From Plotosus lineatus (taxonomy: Eukaryota; Chordata; Actinopteri; Siluriformes; Plotosidae), in assembly GCA_024760905.1 (NCBI GenBank), contig CM045731.1, positions 48,907,501 to 48,971,500 on the forward strand: 64,000 bases of DNA, read 5' to 3'. Both the position numbers and the translations under genes were made by a program. Below the pieces are notes generated by a model that was not told where the DNA came from, did no database searches, and saw nothing but the letters and a program-made list of their open reading frames with translations. Shown in pieces: positions 39,601 to 53,400 of the stretch (position 1 is its first letter; every line of letters begins with the position of its first letter).

Positions 39601-42600
39601 GTTCTCTTTGGGAGTAACGAGGATGGATAGGATCTGGCATGAGTACATCAGACGGACAGCACATGTAAGATGTTTTGGAGACAAAGTCAGAAAGGCTAGA
39701 TTGAGATGGTTTGGACATGTAAACAGGAGGGATAGTGAGTATATTGGTAGTAGGATGCTGAGATTGGAACTACCTGGCAGAAGGCCTAGAGGAAGACCAA
39801 AGAGAATATTTATGGATGTAGTGAAGCAGGACATGAAGGTAGTTGGTGTAAGAGAAGAAGATGCAGAGGATAGGGTGAGATGGAAGCAGATGATTCGCCG
39901 TGGCGACCCCTGAAGGGAACAGCCGAAAGGAAGACCCTTTTACCGTTGAAACTGAGTAATTTTTTTTCTGATCACTGATTTGAATTTCTTTTTATAGATG
40001 CACTGGTCCATCTTTGAGAGATTGTATGGATGCTCGTCTAACAGCCAACAGGTCAGTGGCTCCTTCAGTTGGTGACCAACCAAGACTGCATGCATTTATA
40101 TATTTTTCCATTATAAACCTCATATCATTCCGTGTGTCTGTTTTCAGTCCTCATGTTGCTGGTATTGTAAGCGGCGTGTTGGCTGGTCTCATTGTGTGTT
40201 TGGCCATTGTTGTGATGGCGCTGTTGTATCGCCGTAGCCTGGCCATTCGGCGCAAGAGAGCACTCAGGAGATACCTGGAGAGTGGCGAGGTGATGACACA
40301 CCCCACATGAAGACATCCTTTTTATTTCACATTTAATAGTAATCCTTCACTGAGTAAAATATTACACAAGACGGGAACACTGGACACGAGATTTTATTAA
40401 TTTGTGTGTATTGTATCTGTCTTGTCCTTATTTTCCCCTGTAGAGCATCGAGCCCCTGGATCCAGGGACAAAAGTTCACGCTCGCATCCTGAAAAGTTCA
40501 GAACTACGGAAAAGCAAACTTCTGGGATCCGGACTCTTTGGTACCGTACACAAGGTCTGAACACTTGTCTGTTAACTGAGGTCTTTTTTTTTAACCCTTA
40601 TATGTTGTGGGTGTGTTGCATGTGGCCCTGTTCCTACTCCGGATCTTTGTTCTGTCCCCCCTCAGGGTTTCTGGATGCCTGAAGGGGACTCACTGAAGAT
40701 CCCTGTTGCTATAAAGACCATTCAAGACCGCACTGGAAACTACACTTTCAAAGAAATTACAGATGTGAGAAACCTTTATTTGTAGTTTCAGAACAAAATT
40801 GAGATATAGGAGGTGTAAGAGCTCTACTAATTATATGATGCTGATGTGTCCCTGTTGCCTAATAACAGTGTTCTGGCAACTTTATCTCCTTGTGTGTTGC
40901 AGTATGTACTCTGCTGCATTCATATTGATAGCATTTGGTAGATGCCCTTATCCAACTGAGCAATTGAGGGTTAACGACCTAACAGTAGCAGCTTGGTGGT
41001 ACAGGGACTTGAACCCCTGACCTAATGACCAGGAACCCAGAGACTTAACCATTGAGCCATGGCTGTTGCTGTCTTGTTATGTAGCCCATTTAAATGCAAC
41101 TTTCTGATTGATGAATTTTGCTATTCAGTAATTTGTTATTTCTTTCTAATGCAGTGCTTCTCAATTATTTTGTGCCCCCTTCCTTCCTCCCAGAAGAAAA
41201 AAATCAATTCACGCCCCACACTGCCCTGCGAGCGACTATAAATAGTATTATTTGTCGATAAAATTGTTACTCGTACACCTCTGCATAACATTGCACCTTT
41301 ATTAACATGAAAAACAAAAAAGAAAGAAATATAGTTCAACTTACAACTAAGAAAAACTTCATGAACAAAAAAATACATCCTTATTTAAACTCATTTAACT
41401 TATTTTTGTCTTAATATCGCTGTCTCTCGCCACCTTTCTCTTCGCTCCTGTTAGAAATTTTTCTTTGTTGTTTCTTGAGGGGTTGTTTACTGCACTTCAT
41501 CTTGTTTGCTCATGCGAAAAACCGCTACACCATAGCACGACAATAAGAGCACCACTGCCAACTACTGGAGTGGAGGTGCAATTACACTTAATTCTCATAC
41601 ACTATTCCAGAAAAGCATGTTCCCCGGGGTCATACGCGCTCCCCCGGCATCGTACCGCACGCCCCACTATTCGAGAAGCACTGTTCTAATGGATTGTTGT
41701 TATGAAGAGCATCATTGTCCCTTATTCGTATTACATGCCTCTATGTGCACAGCAAATGCTATCTATGGGCAGTTTGGATCACCCGTATATCGTACGTTTG
41801 CTCGGAATCTGTCCCGGACAAAACCTGCAGCTGGTCACCCAGCTCAGCACTCAAGGTTCCCTTTTACAGCATCTGCAGCAAAATCCGAACAACCTGGACC
41901 CCCAACGTCTCCTCAACTGGTGTGTGCAGATAGCCAAGGTGAGACTCGGTTACTGTGGTACTGTGTTATCAGACCTGAATGAATATGTAAACCTGGGCAT
42001 CTATGCTATACCTGAAATATTTGTGAATTTTGTGTGTGATTTAGGGCATGTACTACCTCGAGGAACATCGCATGGTCCACAGGAACCTTGCTGCTCGGAA
42101 CATTCTTCTGAAAAGTGACTACATGGTGCAGGTTTCCGATTTTGGTGTCGCAGACCTGCTTTGTCCTGATGAAAAGAAATACGTTTACAAGGTAGCGACC
42201 GGTTGTTGCCAGTAACATATTTCAGTTTTAACTGTATATAAGGCCCTATATTATTATATAGATGGTTGCATGATGACGCCACGCACTTACCAACAGAAAA
42301 GAGAAAACTATAAATAGGTGGCAGATTTAAATAAAGGTTTTACGCCGAGTGGCGCATCGGCAAGGTGCGTGAATATTAACATATTTTTTCTTTTGAATCC
42401 ATGGGAGCTAGGTTGGGGTTAGGTTGACGGGTTAAGGTTTAAAACGGACACAACTGGAGAAAAATGGGAGATAACACAAGCACTCGCACTCAGAGAGTGT
42501 AAACCGAAAAAAAAGGCTAAAAAGGTTTAAAAATCTTTTTTTTTTAAATCCTGGATCTAGAAACTTGATCTGGATGCAGTCTTCCTTGTCCAGCTTGCGC

Positions 42601-44374
42601 ATGACTTTTTACAAAAAGAGAGTGCACAGCACCCCCTGCTGGGCCTACTGTAATAACACATTTTTTAAACACTGGTTACTGGTGTGTTGACGTGCTTCTG
42701 GCATCACTGGCCCCTGCATGTATCCGCGCCCTCTTAGTGAGGGCAAAATTCCTCCTGTACAGCTCAACGGCCATCATGGGGCAGAAACATGCTGATGGCT
42801 ATACAGCCTACTCTTGACGAAAGTCAGCAATAGTTCTTTTATAGACATAGTGAGACAGTGAGAGACATGGCTGACCTTTGATAACCCAGTAAGCTGCACT
42901 GGGGGGGACAGTGACAACCTTGTGGACAGTGGGACTCGAACCCTCAACCTCAATGAGTAATCCAGCGCTTTTGCCACCACTGCCATCATTTTTTTTTAAA
43001 CATGTAGCCTATCTTATAAATGTAAAAAATCCTTGAAAATTTTCCTCAATGATGATCTGGATCATCTGCAAACTTTAATGGAGTCCTTGTCCAAAGCCCC
43101 ACCTCTGTTGGAAAATTCAAGACAATTTGCAATAACCTTTTATGTAATCCTGCTAATAAACATACAGCCAAACCAAAATAAAACATAACTCCCTTGGAGG
43201 AGGCAATAAAGGTCACTTACGCACTACATATTTCCACCAACATTCTGCTTATTGTCTTTAGACTCCAATAAAATGGATGGCATTAGAGAGCATCCTGTTC
43301 AGAAGATATAGTCACCAGAGTGACGTCTGGAGTTACGGTAGGATGTGATGTTTTGTGAATCACAGTAAATTCTGATAAAGTACCACATGTACAAGAAACT
43401 AAATATTTGCCTGGTTTCCGTGGTTGCAGGTGTGACTGTATGGGAGATGATGTCGCATGGGGCGGAGCCATATACGTCTATGCATTCTAACGATGTCCCA
43501 GGGCTACTGGAGAAGGGTGAGCGTTTGGCTCAACCACAGATCTGCACTATCGATGTCTACATGGTCATGGTCAAGTGTAAGTAATGTGCTGAGAGGTGCT
43601 GTTTCAAACACACAGTGTTTTTGAAGTCATGAATGCAACACTGTTTAAGGACACAATGTCTATAAGTTAAACAATTTTATTCCTCTTCTCCCTCATAACT
43701 CCAACAACTTGCTGTTGATCCAATTGAAAGACATGATGTCAGTTTTGTCCATTTATAGCTATGTTATGGAGTGATCTTGAAACACAGTAGTTCCTACTAG
43801 AACCAGTCAGAAAATGCAAGCCTCCACCAAAAAGATAAAATGACAAACACACAGTACTCCTGCTGGTCCTGTTGTCATACCATGAGTGCTTCAATGGTAA
43901 ACAGTCCTTTAAAAATTCTGGATCCAGATTTTGATTACAATCTTCTCATTCATTCACTTTTTAAGTCGTTAGTTTGTGTTGCAGGGAAGCTGGCACCAAT
44001 CTCTGCCGATTTTGGGTGAGGGCAGGGTACACCCTGGACAGCTCACCAAGCCAACACAGGGTCAACACTCACACAACCAATCGTACTCATAGTCACACTT
44101 AGGGGCAATTTTTAACAGCCACTTAGCCTATTGTGCATGTTTTTGGACTGAGGGAGGAAACCAGAGTCCCCAGAGGAAACAGATGCAAGCACGTGAAAAA
44201 CATGCAAACTTCACACAGGAACGCTCTCAAGGGTTCAGCAAGGGTGTTTCCTGCCTGGGTTTCTTCTGGGTTCTCTGGTTTTCTCGTACAGTTCGAAGAC
44301 AATCACATCAGGCTAATTAGCTCTTCAAAACTGCCTCTAGATGTGAATGTGAAAGTGAACAGTTTTGTGTGTGT

Positions 44375-44425
<51 letters not shown>

Positions 44426-47400
44426 GACCCTTTTATGGTTTGGCAAGCTGTTACTGTGTACCTTGTTTTTGCTCAGAGTTGGCTGAGATAGGCTTCAACC
44501 ACTCTCCGACACTATTAGGATTAAACGGTTGTGCAAATGAGAGGGAGATGAGTGCTATATTGTAAGATAGGACATAAAGGTATTATAAGAGGATCAAGAG
44601 TTTTAACTTGGTGGAGGTTTGTGCTCTCCAAGTGTCATGCTAATCTTTTTTTCCCACCCTCTTGATTCATGCTCACAGGCTGGATGATTGATGAGAACAT
44701 CAGACCAACCTTTAAAGAGCTGGCTAACGAGTTTACCCGAATGGCGAGAGATCCGCCTCGCTATCTTGTTGTCAAGGTGAGACACCGGTGACCTTTTATC
44801 TCTGGCATGCCTTCTGAATAGATCTAGCTCACTTTATTATTGTATCTTTAACTCAATACAGAAGGATCAAAATAGTTCAGCAGCAGATGAGAGCCATCTG
44901 CGCGATCCTAAGTTGGTGGAGGCTGACTTTGACCTTGAAAGTGAAGATGATGAGGTGCTGGATGATGGCTTTGCCACACCTCCTCTGCACATGTCTCCAT
45001 CAAGGAGTCACTCCCGCATGCGAATGGGCTCCTATAGGGTAACAAGAAGTTTGTTTGTTTGTTTGCTTGGGTGCTTTTTAGTAGATTTCTATCTACTGCT
45101 ATTTTAAAAATAATTCCTTCTATTCCTCTCATGCTGTAGAGTGCCTCAGGCCAGTCTGTTCATGCGGGATATCTGCCCATGACCCCAACTCCTGGGGATG
45201 AACCCAGACAGGTCAGGACATATTACACACGTCACTTTTGATATTATAAAATAACGATGTCATCATGCTCTCTTGTGGTCCATCATGTAGTAGATTGTGT
45301 ATAAATGTATATATTTAAATAAAATCACAAAGAATTTTAAGACGATATTTTTGCATCAAAGTATGTTCACAATGAAGGTCCTGGCTTCAAGTGCCTGGCT
45401 CAGCATGGGTTTTTTTGTGCAAAGTATGCATGTTCTCCCAATGCTTGCAATTGTTTCCTCTGGGAACTCCAGGTTCTTCCCACAGTCCACAAACATGCAC
45501 ATAAGGCTAAGTGGCTACATCCTACTCGGGTCGCGGGGAGGCTAATGCCTCTCTCAGCTGACGCTGGGCAAAGGCAGGGGACGCTTAGAACAGCTCTCCA
45601 GACCAACCATTTACACGCCCATCCACACCTAGGGAACATGTGAAACTGCTAGATAGCCTAATGTGCATGCCCTTAAACTTTGGTAGGAAATCAGAGTACT
45701 AGGAGAACATGCAAACTCTACATACAAAAACCACTGAGACTGCGATGTTCCCTTCAGGGGTCGCCATAGCGAATCATCTGCCTTCATCTTACCCTATCCT
45801 TTGAATCTTCTTCTCTTACACCAACTACCTTCATGTCCTCCTTCACCACATTCATAACTCTTCTCTTTGGTCTTCCTCTAGCCCTTCTGCCTGGTAGTTC
45901 CAACCTCAGCATCTTACGACCAATATACTCACTATCCCTCCTCTGTACATGTCCAAACCATCTCAATCTAGCCTCTCTGACTTTGTCTCCAAAACCTCTT
46001 ACATGTGCTGTCCCTCTGTTGTACTCATTCTTGATCCTATCCGTCCTCGTTACTCCCAAAGAGAACCTCAACATTTTCATCTCTGCTACCTCCAGATCTG
46101 CCTCCTGTCTTTTCCACAGTGCCACTGTTTCTTAACCATACAACATTGCTGGCCTCAACACCGTCTTGTACACTTTACCTTTCATTCTTGTCGATACCCT
46201 CCTATCACACATCACACCGGACACTTTTCTCCAACCATTCCAACCTGCCTGCACATCCTTCTTCCGCTCTTTTCTACACTCTCCATTGCTCTGGATTGTT
46301 GAGCCTAAGTACTGAAAATCCTCCACCTTCTTTATCTCTGCTCCCTGTAACCTCACCGTTTTTCTTGGGTCCTTGTTGTTCACTCACATGTATTCTGTCT
46401 TACTGAGGCTAACCTCCATTCGTCTCCTTTCCAAGGCATACCTCCACCTCTCTAGATTTTCCTGCACTTGTTCTCTGCTCTCACTCCAGATCACAATGTC
46501 ATCTGCAAACATCATACTCCATGGAGATTCTAGCCTAACCTCGTCTGTCAGCCTGTCCATCACCATAGCAAACAAGAAGGGGCTCAGAGCTGACCCTTGA
46601 TGCAGTCCCACCTCCACCTTGAACTCTTCTGTCACACCAACAGCACACCTCACCACTGTCTTAAATCTCTCATACATGTTCTGTACCACTCTAACAAACT
46701 TCTCTGCCACTCCAGACTTCCTTATGCAATACCATAGTTCCTCTCTTGGCACCCTGTCATATGCTTTCTCCAGATCCACAAAGGCACAATGCAGCTCCCT
46801 CTGACCTTCCCTGTACTTCTCTATTAACATCCTCAAAGCAAACACTTCATCTGTGGTGCTCTTTCTTGGCATGAAACCAAACTGTTGTTCACAAATGCTG
46901 ATGTCTGCCCTTAGTTTAGCTTCCACTATTCTTTCCCTTAACGTCATCGTATGGCTCATCAACTTTATCCCTCTGTAGTTGCCACAACTCTGCATGTCTC
47001 CCTTGTTCCTAAAAATGTGCACCAGCACACTTTTCCTCCATTCCTCCGGCATCCTCTCACTCTGTAAGACCTTGTAAAATGTTCTTGTCAAAAAATCTAC
47101 TGCTGTCTCTCCTGTCTAGACTCCTGTCTAGACTGCTGTCTAGACACTTCCATACCTCCACCGGTATGTCATCAGGACCAAATGCCTTTCCACTCTTCAT
47201 CCTCTTCAATGCCCTCCTCACTTCAGGTCAGGTCAGGTATGAGGGCATGCGCCGGGACGGCATTTCGCTGTGTCCACCAGCCGCCTCCACTCATCCGGCC
47301 GTTTCCTGGCGATCGACCAGGCCTGCGCAGGGCCCATACTTCAGACCCAGCACACCACGTCGCACGCGGTTGTCCCTGCGATCGGCTCCAGCCCGTAGGA

Positions 47401-50400
47401 TCACGAACGGACAGGATCCGGTGTGCTGGGTCTGAAAGCGGGAAACGCGCCAAGTGCCCATAGTAGCGCAGCTGACGGTCGCGGATCAAGCAGGTTAGTC
47501 TTACCATCCCCACCTCCCCGAGCACCTTCTGGTTGGTAACAAAGTCCCACCAGTGGTATCCGAAGATGCTGTGAAGGGAAGTCGTAAAAAAGGAGTCCAG
47601 TCGTCATCCAAGCTCAACCGTGAGCGTCCATGTCTCACTTGAGTAGAGCAAGAAAGGGAGCACAAGGGAGTGAAAGACTCGGACTTTCGTCCACCTGCTC
47701 AGATACCTCGACCGCCACACGGTCCTGTCCAGTGAGTCCATCGCTCCATAGGCTAGACCAAGCCGACGATTGATCTCGGCCCTGCAATCAGTGGAACGAT
47801 GGACCACGCTGCCAAGGTAAGTGAAAGACTCCACGATCTCTACTCTTTCACGACCCACAGCGATCAAGTCAACAGCAGCATCCAAGAGGTCGCCGAAAGC
47901 CTGGATCTTGGTTTTGATCCAGGAGACTCGCAAACCAAGCGGTTCCGCCTCCTCACCCAACGAACAGAGAGTCTCCGTCAGGACATCCACCGTTTCCGCG
48001 AAGATCACTGCGTCATCGGCAAAGTCCAGATCAGTAATCCGAACCTCACCGAACGACACACCACAGGCCGATCCACCCGATACCATCGCCATGATCCAGT
48101 CCATTGCGGTACTGAAGAGAGTGGGGCCCAGAACACACCCCTGCCTCACTCCGGTCTCGACCGAAAAGAAGTCAGAGGTGGAGCCCCCACACCTCACAGC
48201 ACTCTCTGTCCCAGAATACAGCGACGATATCAGCCGGACCAAAGCCGACGGGATCCCACGCAGACGAAGTATGCCCCAGAGGGCCTCCCTATCCACTGAG
48301 TCGAACGCCTTGCGAAAATCTATATAGGCGGCAAGGAACCCCCTATCAAACTCCCGCAAGCGCTCGGATAGGACGTGGAGTGCCAAGATGCGGTCAACGG
48401 TAGACCTCTTTGGTGTGAACCCGGACTGTTCAGGGCGCTGGTGCGCTAGAAGCTGCTGACGGATCCTGTCCAGTAGAATCCGTGCGAAGACCTTGCCCGG
48501 AACTGAGAGGAGAGCAACCCCCCGGTAACTGTTGCATTCTCGGGTATCACCCTTCCCCTTCTAGATCGGAACAACGATGCCCCGTTTCCAGTCAGCTGAG
48601 ATAACACCAGTGTTCCACACAGAGCACACAAGAACGAACAGCCACCTAAGGATGGCCTCACCTCCCGCCTTAAGCATTTCCACGTGGATACCACAAACTC
48701 CTGCAGATTTGCCATCCGCCAAGCGCCACACCGCCCTCCGAGTTTCCTCAAGAGTTGGCGGGTCGCAGCCTAAGGGAGGGTCGGCAACAAGAGTTTCAGC
48801 ATCCCCAATGGCCAGGCTCCGGGCGGGAGGGTCAACACGATACAACTCCTCAAAGTACTCGGCCCAACAAGTCCTCACTTCCGAGTTCTTCAGTAAGGAC
48901 ACTACCGTCTGCAGCTTTCACCATCTGACATCGCGATGTGGACTGAGAGGAACGGAGGCTCCGCAACGCCCTGTAAGCCGGGCGAGAGTCACTCGAATTC
49001 AAGTGGCCCTCGACAGTCTCACAGAGATCGCGGACCGCAGCCTCCCGATCTCTTCGCACCGCCTTGACGGCTTCGCGCTTCAGGTCCCTGGCCAGTCCAA
49101 CTCTGCCATCGAGTCGAGCCTGTCTCGCTCTCTCAATAATGTCGATGGTCTCAGAGGAGATGGCTATTCCCGGTCGTTTGGGCGACCCCAATATGCAGCC
49201 ACGGGACACCTCCAGGATGCAGTCTCTGAAACCAGTCCAGAGAACCTCTGTGCCTGCACCCACGTCCAGATCCTCCAGGGATTCCCCAAGCCTACTGGCG
49301 AACTCCGAAGCCACATCAGGGTCCCTGAGTCGGCTTACGTCAAATCGCATTTGACGAGCCAGGGCTTTCTCAGGGCGCCTGACGCGGATCTTCAGAGTCG
49401 CCACCAGAAGCCCGTAGTCTCTCGAGAATAGCTGGGCACTTCTGAAGACACGGCAGTTCTGGACCAGCCGCCAGAGACTACCCACAAGAACATGGTCGAT
49501 CTCCTTCCTAGTGACGCCGTCGTTGGAGTACCAAGTCCAGCGTCGCGGATCCGATCTCTGGAACCATGAGCCAGCAATCCTTAAACCCCAACTTTTTGAG
49601 AAGTCAAGAAACATTAAGGCGCTTTCATCGCGGCGTCCAGAGCCGTGGGGACCGACACATGCTTCGTAGCCATCCCGGTTAGTGCCAGTGGTCGCATTGA
49701 AGTCCCCCAGTACGATCAGGGTGTCCCTTCCTGGAACCTCCAACACCACCGAGTTGAGCTGGTTGTAGAAGGTTTCCTTCATAGATCGATCACTTACCCC
49801 GGTCGGAGCGTACACTGCGACGATAGAGAGCGTCCCCACTGTGTGAGTCACCCTCAGTTACATAATACGCTCGTTGACCAGGACCACCTCCGATACCAAA
49901 GCAGCCAATCGATCGACGACGGCGACGGCAACTCCCTGATTGTGAAGACCGTCGGCCCGGCCAAACCAGTAGTAGGTGTACCCACCAACACCTGTCTCGC
50001 CGGACCCAGGCCTCCGCACCTCGGAGAGGGCCGCAATGCCGATGCCAAGCAGACTAAGCTCCCTTGATACCAGAGGCAGGTGAGAGGCGTCCCGCAGGGA
50101 AGTCATGTTCCATGCGCCGACCCGGACCGACCGCCTCAGATTCAAACGAGGCGACCGAAAGCAGCTGGTGTCCGACACCTTTGCACCGCCCGTGTCACTC
50201 ACCCTATCACGTCCGACCTGGTTGCACCAGGATTTCACCCCCATCATGGAGTGGGGGTCCCAGAGGCTTTTCCCCACCCCCTCATACGACGACGCCAAAG
50301 GCAGGCGTCGGGGTTACTCCCCCGGAGCAAACTCCAGCGTTTAGTAGTGCGTTTTGCTGGCGTTTTTTTAAGAGGGCGGGGGTGCAAACCCTCCTCCTCA

Positions 50401-53400
50401 CTTCACCCTTACTAATCTTTGCTACTTCCTGGTCCTCAACGGTCAGCTCTTCTAATCTTTTTTCTCTCTCATTTTCCTCATTCAACAGCACTTCAAAGTA
50501 CTCTTTCCATCTTCCCAGCACACTTCTGTCATCAGTCAATACATTTCCCTCTCTGTCCTTAATCACTCTATCTTGCTGCACATCTTTCCCATCTCTGTTT
50601 CTCTGCTGTGCCAACCTGTATAAATCATTTTATCCTTCCTTACTGTCCAACCTAGCATACAAGTCATCATACACCTTCTGTTTGGCCTTTGACACCGCTA
50701 CGTTCGCCTTACGCTGTGTCTGCCTTTACTCCTGTTTACTCTCTTCGGTCCACTCTATGTCCCACTTCTTCTTAGCTAACCTCTTCCTTTGTACACACTC
50801 CTGCACTTCCTGATTCCACCATCAAGTTTCCTTATCTACTTTCCTTCCAGAGGACACACCAAGTACTCCTACCTGTCTCCCTGATCATATTAGCTGTAGT
50901 TGTCCAGTCATCTGGAAGCACTTCTTGACCACCCAAAGCCTGTTTCAACTCCTCCTTGAAGACAACATGACCCTCTTCCTTTTTCAGCTTCCACCACTTT
51001 GTCTTCTGCTCTGCCTTTGCCTTCTTCACCTTCCTCACCATCAGCGTCATCCTGCACACCACCATCCTATGCTGTTTGGCAACACTCTCACCCCACTACT
51101 ACTTTGCAGTTACTGACTTCCTTCAAATTACATCGCCTACACAAGACGTAATCTACCTGTGTGCTCTTACCTCTGCTTTTATAAGTTACCCTATGCTCCT
51201 GTCTCTTCTGGAAAAAAGTATTCACCACAGCCATTTCCATCTTTTTTGCAAAATCTATCAACATCTGTCCTTCTGTGTTCCTGTCCTGGATACCAAACCT
51301 GCCCATCACTTCCTCGTCCCCTCTGTTGCCTGCACCAACATGTCCATTGAAGTCTGCACCAATGACCACTCTTTCACCTCTGGGGTACTCTGCATCACTT
51401 CATCTAACTCACTCCAGAATCTCTCCTTCTCTTCTAGCTCACATCCTGCCTGTGGGGCATAACCATTAACAACACTGAACATCACACCTTCAATTTCTAA
51501 CTTGACACTCATCACTCTGTTTGACTCTTTTCACTTCTAGAACATTCCTAACCAACCCCTCCTTCAAGATGACTCCTACTCTATTTCTCTTCCCATTCAC
51601 ACCATGATAAAACAGCTTAAACCCTGCTCCTAAGCTTCTAGCCTTGCTACCTTTCCACCTGGTCTCCTGAACACACAGTATGTCCACCCTCCTCTGCATC
51701 ATGTCAGCCAGCTCGCTATCTTTTTCTGTCATAGTTCCAACATTCAAAGTCCCTACTCTCAGTCCTAGACTCATGCCTTTCCTCTTCTCTCTCTCTCTAC
51801 CTACGGACACGCCTCGCCTTCTTTGACTAACAGTAGTCCAATTTCCACCAGCACCCTCTTGGTTAACAGCACTGATGGCGGTCGTTGTTAACCCGGGCCA
51901 CGACCGATCCGTTATGGAATTCTTATTTTTGACTCACATGCCTTATGTGGCATTAGTTTTACACCAGATACCCTTCCTGACGCAGCCATCTGCATTTATC
52001 TGGGCTTGGGACCGGCGTGAGGATGAACACTCTGCTTGTGCATCTGTACTGTACATCATTCTCACAATGTTAACATGGCTACTGTGAGCTATTTATATTA
52101 CATCACATCCCCTTTATGTCTGTATTCTGTTCTGTGACCTCTGGAGGTCACTGTACATTCATCATCACTGCGATTCCCAAGAATGTGGTGATTCCAGTGG
52201 CTCGTATAAATATGTCTGAACTGTATATAAGTGATTCATCTATGTGTATTGAAGAGAATATGGTACTGTATATTATATTATATAAGAGCCCCTTGTCTGC
52301 ACTTCAGCTGTGGCCACAGAGGAAACGTCTTGGCTCAGCGAGAACCATGTCTGAAAGCTCTGAAGGCAGGGGCACTATGGTGGACATGGAATTGTGTGAG
52401 ATCCTCTCCCAGGCTGGAAGCTTACAGAGGGGGCGTAGCCGTGGAGACAGTGCATACCTGTCCAACTGCGTCTCCGTCACATCTGATCCCCTTCCACCAG
52501 AAGCAGAGGTGACTGAAGAGTACCCTGATGGCTATATTCTACCAAGAAGTTCCCACTGTTCAGGAAAAGGTAATTCATTTTGTTTCTCTACTTTCTGAGT
52601 GACCTCCTTCCTACTTAACCGATTTTTACCTTCTTTATAGATGCTCTGGTGACATCTTTCAGAGCCAGCCTTCGACACAACAGGGCAAACAATAATGGCA
52701 GGAGTCAACCGTATGCTGTTCCAGATTCGTCCCAAGAGTATGAGCTGATGAGCAAACAGCATGACTCGCAAGGAGATAGGAATAGCGGTTGCTCGGCGGA
52801 TCTCCCTATTCCCTGTCAGTCTCGATGTGCTGATATTGTGACCTGTAATAGCAACTTGTCATCACACGAGGCTGTCCAAACACAAATTGGCGAAAGCAAG
52901 CATACTGATACAGCCGTTCCAACAAACCAGGGTGATGGTGGGTCTGAAAAAGAGCCTTGCGGAGACGCTGCTGTCTCTAGCACAGGTACAGTGGAGGAGC
53001 AGTCACAGCAGGCTGGGGTCGAGTATGAATACATGGACATTAGAAATGACTCGATGGTCATAAAAACCCATGGTGGCTCATGCAAGGCCAGAGATGACCT
53101 CTACCAAAACACACATGGCCTATCTGGTCCAAAGGGGAACAGCTTGAGGAGCTTCAAGGCAGACGTGGACGATGTAACCATCACTGAATATGAAGACATG
53201 GATGCACGCGGGAAAGCTTGTGCATCAGGTATTCGGCTCGAGTACCAGAACTTTCCTGCCAATGGGAGAATGATATCAGGAGAAGAGTCGCATAGAGTCC
53301 AAATGAGAGCCTTCAGAGGCGCATGCACTGGTATGGATGATAAGAACAGCAACACATCTTTTGACAACCCAGATTACTGGCACAGCAGACTGTTCCATAA

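Noticed and set aside
40666..42191. Reading the kinase domain as catalytically active
   Set aside because: HRN replaces HRD and the alpha-C Glu is Gln, as expected for ERBB3; at most weak activity is likely.
48577..49431. 284-residue plus-strand ORF
   Set aside because: It is antisense to the second LINE, whose minus strand carries the endonuclease motifs.
52774..53085. Minus-strand ORFs across exon 28
   Set aside because: Shadow frames of the erbb3 terminal exon.
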